Shown one piece after another: positions 57,990-64,000 of a DNA stretch of 64,000 bases. Both the position numbers and the translations under genes were made by a program. Within the stretch, counting starts at the first letter, position 1; every line of letters starts with the position of its first letter. The notes under the pieces were generated by a model that was not told where the DNA came from, ran no database searches, and worked only from the letters and a program-made list of their open reading frames with translations. The DNA comes from RH-AL1 sp965277735 (GTDB lineage: Bacteria > Pseudomonadota > Alphaproteobacteria > Rhizobiales > Beijerinckiaceae): the NCBI GenBank assembly GCA_965277735.1, contig CBDIDO010000003.1:1984001-2048000 (forward strand). The letters are read 5' to 3'.

Positions 57990-58754
57990 ATGAATGCGCC
58001 GGAGACCGAGCTGCCCGAGGCGCAGAGCCGCGCCATCGCCCAGGCGGTGCGCGAGGCGCTGGCCCGGCGCCGCATCTCGCGCCAGAAGCTCGCCGACGAT
58101 GCGCGGATCTCGATCTCGACACTCGAGAAGGCGCTGTCCGGCCGCCGCCCGTTCACACTCGCGACGACGATCCGACTGGAGGAAGCGCTCGGCACATCCT
58201 TGCGCGGCCCGGCGGCTGCGACGCCGTTGCCGTCGGCCCGGCACGCGCGCGAGGCCCTCGGCGCCTATTCGCACGAGGCCGTCGGCTGGCTCGAAGGTCG
58301 CTATCTCACGCTGCGCCCGTCGTTCGGCGCGGCGGATGCGATCTTCGCCTACCGCACCGAGATTCTGTGGGACGAGGACGATTGCAGTCTCGTCTTTCGC
58401 GAGGCGGAACGGCTCGACGCGCCGTTCGCGCAATCGGGCCACGTCTCGGTGCCGCACCAATCCGGCGCGATCTATCTCGTCACGCAATGGCACGGCCAGT
58501 ACCGCCTCGCCGTGCTGGGACGGCCGACGATCCACGGCGAGATGTACGGCGTGCTCACCACGCTCCAGCCCGGCCGCGGCGCGCAACTCACGCCCGTTGC
58601 CGCGCCGCTCGCGCTGATCCCGGAAAAGCGCCTGGCGAGCGCGATGCCCTCCGGCCGCATCACATCCGGCATGCCGGAATTCGCGACCTGCCGGGCGATG
58701 CTGTCGCGCGTTGGCGACGAAGGGTTCGCGACCTTCTTCGCCTGCCCGGGCTGA
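57990..58754 (+). CDS. XRE-like HTH regulator with C-terminal sensor domain
   Basis: The N-terminal HTH (AIAQAVREALARRRISRQKLADDARISISTLEKALSGRRPFTLAT) is joined to about 170 residues of beta-rich sequence (GWLEGRYLTLRPSFGAADAIFAYRTEILWDEDDCSLVFRE), probably a ligand-binding domain. The ATG at 57990 follows a moderate Shine-Dalgarno (CAGGGG, about 12 nt). Targets are unknown. Confidence 0.82.
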   Translation: MNAPETELPEAQSRAIAQAVREALARRRISRQKLADDARISISTLEKALSGRRPFTLATTIRLEEALGTSLRGPAAATPLPSARHAREALGAYSHEAVGWLEGRYLTLRPSFGAADAIFAYRTEILWDEDDCSLVFREAERLDAPFAQSGHVSVPHQSGAIYLVTQWHGQYRLAVLGRPTIHGEMYGVLTTLQPGRGAQLTPVAAPLALIPEKRLASAMPSGRITSGMPEFATCRAMLSRVGDEGFATFFACPG

Positions 58755-58904
58755 GCCGTGCGGACACGTCCGGCACCGCGGCGGCGGCGTGCGGCTTCGC
58801 GCCGAACGAAGCCGAACCTGCCCGTGTCCGCCGACCCGCCGCGATGCGAGCTTCATGGCCATGAGAGGCGCCGTCGCGGCGCGCTCCAGCCACGGAGACA
58901 CCGA

Positions 58905-59588
58905 ATGCGCAAGTCCCTCGTCCTCGCCGCGCTCGTCGCCGGCCTCACCAGCATCGGGGGAACCGGTCACGCCGCCCCGCGCGCCATGCTCTTCGGCTAC
59001 GTCGGCGACCGCGACGGCGCGACCACCTCGCTCGGTCGCTGCGAGGAGATCGCAGGCACGGATCGCGCCGCCTGCCGCAAGCTCGAGGCCATCGTGGCAG
59101 ACGCGAACCGCAATTCAGCGCTCGGCGTGCTGTCGAAGAGCTGGAAGGGGCCGCGCCTCGCCGCCTTCGCCCGGCTTGTCGCGGCAGAGCAGGCCTTCGC
59201 CCACGCGCTTGCCGCCAACGAGACCGGAGCCGTGCCGGGCTCGACCGATGCCGCCGACGCCGAGCAGGCGCAGAACGATCTCTTCGTCGCGACGGTCCAG
59301 CGCCTCGTCGCCGGCCGGATGTCGCGCGGCGACAGCTCGTTCGAGGCCACCGACGAGTCGCTGAACGATGCCTACGATCGCGTCATGAAGATCGACGACA
59401 CCAAGGAGCTTGGCTGGGGCGATGTCGACAAGGCCGGCATCCTGCGCACCGAGCGCGCCTGGATCGCCTATCGCGATGCGTTCGTGGCGTTCGCGGACAC
59501 GCTCGAAACGCCGCAGGCCGCGGACATCATCAAGGTCGAGCTGACCCGCCAGCGCACCGCCAGCCTCGACTCTTTCCTGGGCGACTAA
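58905..59588 (+). CDS. Exported LprI-like (DUF1311) protein
   Basis: A signal peptide (MRKSLVLAALVAGLTSIGGTGHA) is followed by a two-part helical protein. The C-terminal half LNDAYDRVMKIDDTKELGWGDVDKAGILRTERAWIAYRDAFVAFA is the DUF1311 lysozyme-inhibitor LprI N-terminal pattern (LNxxY...L...QRxWxxYRD). CEEIAGTDRAAC may hold a disulfide. The start is at 58905. A role in envelope stress or lysozyme defence is inference. Confidence 0.8.
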   Translation: MRKSLVLAALVAGLTSIGGTGHAAPRAMLFGYVGDRDGATTSLGRCEEIAGTDRAACRKLEAIVADANRNSALGVLSKSWKGPRLAAFARLVAAEQAFAHALAANETGAVPGSTDAADAEQAQNDLFVATVQRLVAGRMSRGDSSFEATDESLNDAYDRVMKIDDTKELGWGDVDKAGILRTERAWIAYRDAFVAFADTLETPQAADIIKVELTRQRTASLDSFLGD

Positions 59589-59598
59589 CGGCTCGCCG

Positions 59599-60021
59599 TC
59601 AGTGCCCCATCTCCATGCCGCCCATGGATTCGTGCCCGGCCGGTCCGGGCATGACCATGTTCATGTCCATGTTGTGCATGATCCACAACGATCCGGCGAT
59701 CACGATGCCGACGATCAGCACGCCGAAGGCGAGCGCCATCACGTTGTTGATGTTGTCGTCGCCGGTCGTGATGTGCAGGAAGAAGGCGAGGTGCACGCCC
59801 ATCTGCGCCACCGCGAGCGCGGCGAGCGCCATGGTGAGGCCCGGCGTGTAGAGGATCGACGGGCCGCTCGCGACCCAGAACGAGCCGATCGTCAGCACGG
59901 TCGCGAGCGTCAGGCCGACGACGTAGTTGAGAATCTCGCGACCAGTCTGGTGCGATTCGTCCTCGTGATCGCCGGGCGCTATGCCGGCGGCGTAGGTTTG
60001 GCTCGCCTCGTGCTTGCTCAT
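59599..60021 (-). CDS. cyoD: Cytochrome bo3 ubiquinol oxidase subunit IV
   Basis: The 140-residue protein has three spans (ILNYVVGLTLATVLTIGSFWV, TPGLTMALAALAVAQMGVHLAFFLHI, VMALAFGVLIVGIVIAGSLWIM) and the CyoD signature MGVHLAFFLHI. A Met/His-rich tail (MDMNMVMPGPAGHESMGGMEMGH) is unusual. Its ATG overlaps the stop of the upstream fused cyoBC gene (ATGA). Confidence 0.92.
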   Translation of the reverse strand: MSKHEASQTYAAGIAPGDHEDESHQTGREILNYVVGLTLATVLTIGSFWVASGPSILYTPGLTMALAALAVAQMGVHLAFFLHITTGDDNINNVMALAFGVLIVGIVIAGSLWIMHNMDMNMVMPGPAGHESMGGMEMGH

Positions 60022-62651
60022 GGTGTGAGCCCCAACAGATAGACGTTTGTGAAGATGCCGACCCAGATGATGTCGAGCGCGTGCCAGAACAGGTTGAAGC
60101 ACAGGCCGCGCCGGCGCATCTCGGGCACGAAGCCCTTGGTCCAGTATTGCGCCATCATCGTACCGAGCCAGAGCAGGCCGATCGTCACGTGCAGGCCGTG
60201 GCAGCCGACCAGCGTGAAGAAGGACGACAGGAACGCGCTGCGTCCTGGCCCGGCGCCGTCGTGGATCATGGTCAGGAACTCGTGGATCTCGAGCGCCAGG
60301 AACGCCGCACCTAGGACGCCGGTGAGCAGGTAGCCGACCTGCGTCCAAAGCTGGTTGCGCGCGTTCGCCGCGATCGCCGCCATGCCGCAGGCAAAGCTCG
60401 ACAGAAGGAGGCACGCGGTCTCGAGTCCGACCGACTTGAACTCGAAGAGCTCGCGCGGGCCGGGGCCGCCCGCGGTGCGGTGCGAGAGCACCGCGTAGGC
60501 CGCATAGAAGCCAGAGAACATGATGAAGTCGGACAGCAGGAAGATCCAGAAGCCGTAGCCCGTGATGATGCGCTTCGAGGCGGGACCCTTGTGGTCGCGC
60601 GCCGGATCGCCGCGGTCGGCGGCGTCCCCGCTGCGATGCTCGATCCGGCGCCAGCCCTCGACGCTTCCCTCGGCGAGGGCGACGCGCTGCTCGCGGCGCT
60701 TGCCGTCGAGGCGCGCGACCTCTTCGGCGGGGATCTCGTATTCGTCGTGGCGGCGCCAGGCGAAGACGACGAAGGTCGCGAAGGCGCCGGCGAGGCCGAC
60801 AGCGGCCATCCACCAGATGTGCCAGATGAGCGCGAAGCCGAGGACGACGGCAAAGAACGCGACCACGAAGCCCGTCGGGCTGTTCCGCGGCATCTCGATG
60901 TCTTCGTAGGTCGGCATCTCGCTGAGCTCGCGCCGCTGCAGCGCCCGCTGCTTGATGCGCCAATAGGCCTCCTCGCCGGTGACGTTGGGCAGCGCCGCGA
61001 AATTGAAGACCGGCGGCGGCGACGTGGTGATCCACTCGAGCGAACGGCCATCCCACGGATCGCCCGTCGTGTCGCGCAACGCCTCGCGATCGCGGATCGA
61101 GACGAAGATCTGAATGATCTGGCAGGCGATGCCGGCCGCGATCGAGAGCGCGCCGACCTCGGCGACCCAGAGCCAGGGCTGCCAGGCGGGCACGTCATAG
61201 TGCTGCAGGCGCCGCGTCATGCCCATGAGGCCCGTGACGTAGAGCGGCATGAAGGCGAGGTAGAAGCCGACGACCCAGAACCAGAAGGCGCCCTTGCCCC
61301 AGCCGTCGTGCAGCTTGAAGCCGAAGGCCTTCGGCCACCAGTAGGTGTAGCCTGCAAAGGCCGCAAACAGCACGCCGCCGATGATGACGTTGTGGAAATG
61401 CGCGACAAGGAAGAGCGAGTTGTGCAGCAGGAAGTCGGCCGGCGGCACGGCGAGCAGCACGCCGGTCATGCCGCCGATCGTGAAGGTGATGAGGAAGGCG
61501 ATCGCCCACAACATCGGCACTTCGTAACGGATCTTGCCGCCCCACATCGTGAAGAGCCAGTTGAAGATCTTCACCCCGGTCGGCACGGCGATGATCATCG
61601 ACATGATGCCGAAGATGCCGTTGACGTCGGCGCCGGCGCCCATCGTGAAGAAGTGATGCAGCCAGACCATGAAGGACAGGATGCAGATTACCATGGTCGC
61701 CGCGACCATCGAGCGGTAGCCGAAGACCGGCTTGCCCGAAAAGGTCGAGATGACCTCGGAGAAGATACCGAACGAGGGCAGGATGAGGATGTATACTTCG
61801 GGATGACCCCATGCCCAGATGAGGTTCATGTACATCATCGAATTGCCGCCCTGGCTGTCCGTGAAGAAATGGAAGCCGAGGTAGCGGTCGAGCAGGCTCA
61901 TCGCGAGCGTCGCGGTGAGGATCGGAAAAGCGGCGACAATCAGCAGGTTGGCGGCAAGCGACGTCCAAACGAAGATCGGCATGCGCAGGTAGGTCATGCC
62001 CGGCGCGCGCATCTTCAGGATCGTCGTCACGAAGTTGACGCCGGTGAGCAGCGTGCCGACGCCGGAGATCTGCAACGCCCACAGCTGGTAGTCGATGCCG
62101 ACGCCGGGTGAGAACTTGATGCCGGAAAGCGGTGGGTAGGCGAGCCAGCCGGCCGTGCCGAATTCGCCGATGACGAGCGACATGTTGACGAGCAGCACGC
62201 CCGAGGCGGTCAGCCAGAACGAGACCGAGTTGAAGGTCGGGAACGCCACGTCGCGCACGCCGAGCTGCAGAGGCAGGATGAAGTTCATCAGGCCGATCAG
62301 GAACGGCATCGCCACGAAGAAGATCATGATCGTGCCGTGCGCGGAGAAGATCTGGTCGTAATGCTCCGGCGGCAGGTAACCCTGCGAATGCAGGGCGATC
62401 GCCTGCTGCGAGCGCATCATGATCGCGTCGGTGAAGCCGCGCACCAGCATGACCAGCGCGAGCAGGCAGTACATGACGCCGATGCGCTTGTGGTCGACGG
62501 AGGTGATCCACTCGTTCCAGAGGTAGGGGACATAGCCCTTCACCGTCACCCACGTCAGCACGCCGACGATCGCGATGATCATCATCGCCGAGGCGGCCAT
62601 CGGGATCGGCTGGCTGAACGGGATCGCATCCCAGCTGAGCTTACCCAGCAT
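60018..62651 (-). CDS. cyoB: Cytochrome bo3 oxidase subunits I and III in one reading frame (CyoB-CyoC fusion)
   Basis: This is the proton-pumping quinol oxidase core. Residues about 1-660 are subunit I with haem/copper ligands in AWGHPEVYILILPSFG, WLHHFF and VAHFHNVIIGG. After a charged linker (EGWRRIEHRSGDAADRGDPARDHKG) the frame continues without a stop into a complete five-span subunit III (GYGFWIFLLSDFIMFSGFYAAY ... LEIHEFLTMIHDG ... FNLFWHALDIIWVGIFTNVYL). The 877 residues equal the normal CyoB plus CyoC lengths. No start codon for a separate cyoC is apparent at the junction. The ATG at 62651 has AGGA upstream. Confidence 0.88.
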   Translation of the reverse strand: MLGKLSWDAIPFSQPIPMAASAMMIIAIVGVLTWVTVKGYVPYLWNEWITSVDHKRIGVMYCLLALVMLVRGFTDAIMMRSQQAIALHSQGYLPPEHYDQIFSAHGTIMIFFVAMPFLIGLMNFILPLQLGVRDVAFPTFNSVSFWLTASGVLLVNMSLVIGEFGTAGWLAYPPLSGIKFSPGVGIDYQLWALQISGVGTLLTGVNFVTTILKMRAPGMTYLRMPIFVWTSLAANLLIVAAFPILTATLAMSLLDRYLGFHFFTDSQGGNSMMYMNLIWAWGHPEVYILILPSFGIFSEVISTFSGKPVFGYRSMVAATMVICILSFMVWLHHFFTMGAGADVNGIFGIMSMIIAVPTGVKIFNWLFTMWGGKIRYEVPMLWAIAFLITFTIGGMTGVLLAVPPADFLLHNSLFLVAHFHNVIIGGVLFAAFAGYTYWWPKAFGFKLHDGWGKGAFWFWVVGFYLAFMPLYVTGLMGMTRRLQHYDVPAWQPWLWVAEVGALSIAAGIACQIIQIFVSIRDREALRDTTGDPWDGRSLEWITTSPPPVFNFAALPNVTGEEAYWRIKQRALQRRELSEMPTYEDIEMPRNSPTGFVVAFFAVVLGFALIWHIWWMAAVGLAGAFATFVVFAWRRHDEYEIPAEEVARLDGKRREQRVALAEGSVEGWRRIEHRSGDAADRGDPARDHKGPASKRIITGYGFWIFLLSDFIMFSGFYAAYAVLSHRTAGGPGPRELFEFKSVGLETACLLLSSFACGMAAIAANARNQLWTQVGYLLTGVLGAAFLALEIHEFLTMIHDGAGPGRSAFLSSFFTLVGCHGLHVTIGLLWLGTMMAQYWTKGFVPEMRRRGLCFNLFWHALDIIWVGIFTNVYLLGLTP

Positions 62652-62702
62652 TCTCACTATTCCTTGTGTCTCGAGAGCGCGTGCGTCGGGGCTCGCGGGC
62701 GG

Positions 62703-63599
62703 TTATTGCGGGTTTGTCTTTTGCGGCGGTCCGACCTGCTCGGGCGCGGTCTCGTTGACGATCGCGGCGAAGAGGTTCGGGTCGGCCGATTTGTAGGTCG
62801 CGACTTGCGCCTTGCCGCTGACGCCGGCGAGCTTGGCGTAGGTCGCCGTGTCCATCGCGTCGGACGAGCCCTTGGCGGTGTCGACCCATTTCGAGAAGTC
62901 GTCGGCCTGGACGGCGTGCACGTCGAAATGCATGTCGGAGAAGCCGTCGCCCGACAGCATGCCGGAGAGGCCCGGATACACACCGACCTTGTCGGCCTGC
63001 AGGTTCAGCTGTGTCGTCATGCCGGCCATCGAGTAGATCATGCCGCCGAGCCGCGGCACGAAGAACGCATTCCACACCGAGGCCGAGGTGATCGAGAAAT
63101 GCACCGGGCGACCGGTCGGCAGATAGAGCTGATTGACGGTGGCGACGCCCTGCTCGGGATATATGAAGAGCCACTTCCAATCCATCGAGACGACCTGGAC
63201 CTCGAGCGGCTTCTCCCCCTTGGCGATCGGCAACGGCTTGTAGGGGTCGAGCGCGTGCGAGCCGTACCAGGCGACGCCGCCAAGCACCATGATCGTCAGC
63301 ATCGGGATCGACCAGACGACGAGCTCGAGCGTGCCGTTGAACTCCCACTCCGGCAGGTAGAACGCGCGGTCGTTGGAGCCGCGGAACCACCAGGCGAAGG
63401 CGACCACCGCAATGAGCACCGGCACGATGATGACAAGCATGATCGCGAGCGAGTCGACCAGGATCAGAAGCTGGTTCCGCCCGACGGGCCCTGCCGGGTC
63501 CATGATGCCGAGATCGCAGCCGCAGAGCAGGAGCGGAAGCAGAGCGGCCGCAACGATTTTCCAGTTGCGCCTGAGCGGGACAACAAGAGGACCGGCCAA
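62703..63599 (-). CDS. cyoA: Cytochrome bo3 oxidase subunit II
   Basis: This quinol-oxidase-type subunit II lacks the CuA ligands. A lipoprotein signal (AALLPLLLCGCDLG) is followed by two spans (LLILVDSLAIMLVIIVPVLIAVVAFAWWF and LELVVWSIPMLTIMVLGGVAWYG). The beta-barrel domain has MDWKWLFIYPEQGVATVN and VWNAFFVPRLGGMIYSMAGM. A TTG start at 63599 with GGGAG 6 nt upstream gives a proper lipoprotein leader. The first upstream ATG (63707) would add a Cys-rich, non-signal-like extension. It heads cyoA-cyoBC-cyoD. Confidence 0.88.
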   Translation of the reverse strand: MAGPLVVPLRRNWKIVAAALLPLLLCGCDLGIMDPAGPVGRNQLLILVDSLAIMLVIIVPVLIAVVAFAWWFRGSNDRAFYLPEWEFNGTLELVVWSIPMLTIMVLGGVAWYGSHALDPYKPLPIAKGEKPLEVQVVSMDWKWLFIYPEQGVATVNQLYLPTGRPVHFSITSASVWNAFFVPRLGGMIYSMAGMTTQLNLQADKVGVYPGLSGMLSGDGFSDMHFDVHAVQADDFSKWVDTAKGSSDAMDTATYAKLAGVSGKAQVATYKSADPNLFAAIVNETAPEQVGPPQKTNPQ

Positions 63600-63723
63600 T
63601 CGAGACTCCCGCGCTGCATTGCACTCGTTTCCCGCGTGCTTTGCTCCAAATCGATGCAGACCACAATAGCGATCGTCTGCGACAGAGCTGCATCGCGAAT
63701 AAGTCATGTTGCGATATTGGCGC

Positions 63724-63754
63724 GTGCACCGCCGATAAGGTTTCGGCGGTGCAC
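63724..63754. promoter_or_regulatory. Perfect 11-bp inverted repeat upstream of cyoA
   Basis: GTGCACCGCCG and CGGCGGTGCAC are separated by 9 nt (ATAAGGTTT). It lies 124 bp before the cyoA start and about 180 bp before rpsB. No U-run follows, so an operator or leader stem is more likely than a terminator. Confidence 0.5.
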
Positions 63755-63935
63755 AATAAGGCTCGGGGCGTTATGGTCGTGCCATCGCCGGGATTTTCCT
63801 TGCCGCGGCAGCGCTGCGCCATTATAGGAGCGCCCATCCCACACGAGGATCGTGCGCGCCTGCTTCAAGGCGTGCTTCCGGTGCCCCTCGGGGCTCAACC
63901 GATCCGCGGCGGTCTAACCGGAGAATAACAGGTCT

Positions 63936-64000
63936 ATGGCACTTCCCGATTTCACCATGCGTGGGCTCCTCGAGTCCGGCGCCCATTTCGGTCATCAGTC
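63936..64000 (+). CDS. rpsB: 30S ribosomal protein S2, N-terminal fragment (cut by window edge)
   Basis: The frame from ATG 63936 reads MALPDFTMRGLLESGAHFGH and runs off the window. MxxLLExGxHFGHQ is the invariant start of bacterial S2. A GGAG-type Shine-Dalgarno (CCGGAGAATAAC) precedes it. In related genomes tsf follows. Confidence 0.93.
   Translation, partial: MALPDFTMRGLLESGAHFGHQ

Overview
The window is about 67% G+C by eye. Its gene content (ilvBN with ilvC, recO, the cyo oxidase beside rpsB, a CtrA-type regulator, GlxBCD/GlnT homologues, palindromic intergenic repeats) points to an alphaproteobacterium of the Hyphomicrobiales (Rhizobiales). It may be close to the Beijerinckiaceae or Methylobacteriaceae, but species cannot be read from the sequence. 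ilvC is cut by the left edge and rpsB by the right edge.

Left chromosomal part (1-24.5 kb). Branched-chain amino acid genes (ilvC, ilvN, ilvB) are followed upstream by a well-formed transcription attenuator, with a Leu-Ile-Val leader peptide, ahead of ilvB. Next come recO, small membrane and secreted proteins (one Kazal-like), a ScsB/DsbD-type disulfide reductase, a chemoreceptor, a dihaem peroxidase, a cupredoxin, an internally deleted flavin reductase pseudogene, an SDR enzyme and a Crp/Fnr regulator. At 16.5-24.4 kb lies a methylated-amine/amino-acid module: permease, monomeric sarcosine oxidase-like flavoenzyme, GlnT/GMAS-type ligase, the three N-methylglutamate synthase-like (GlxBCD) subunits, and an XRE-cupin regulator.

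Integrated element (about 24,525-42,056, 17.5 kb). It is bounded by a 14-bp direct repeat of the 3' end of tRNA-Ser(UGA), with a P4-type tyrosine integrase next to the tRNA and matching arm-type repeats inside both ends. It carries an excisionase-like gene, a primase-polymerase/helicase with iteron-like repeats at its 3' end, a small-terminase-like gene, and a SleB hydrolase/virion-type protein of 937 residues. I found no capsid, portal or large terminase. A 42/50-identical repeat precedes both the replication and the packaging modules. Cargo includes a nearly canonical full-length CtrA cell-cycle regulator, a divergent receiver protein with Glu in the phospho-acceptor position, a PilZ protein, a frameshifted PBECR-type nuclease, a structured terminator-ended intergenic region, a zinc-knuckle gene with an in-frame TGA, and a helicase remnant. 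I read it as a phage-satellite-like or degraded-prophage island that may act on the host cell cycle.

Right chromosomal part (42-64 kb). Genes here include a peroxiredoxin, acetoacetyl-CoA synthetase, cytochrome c, a PQQ-type sugar dehydrogenase, copper-type periplasmic proteins and a decayed parDE toxin-antitoxin pair. They continue with a NarK transporter divergent from an ANTAR-PilJ fusion regulator, a histidine-rich protein, glyQ without an adjacent glyS, assorted regulators, and the cytochrome bo3 operon cyoA-cyoBC-cyoD, in which subunits I and III are one continuous reading frame. The window ends in rpsB.
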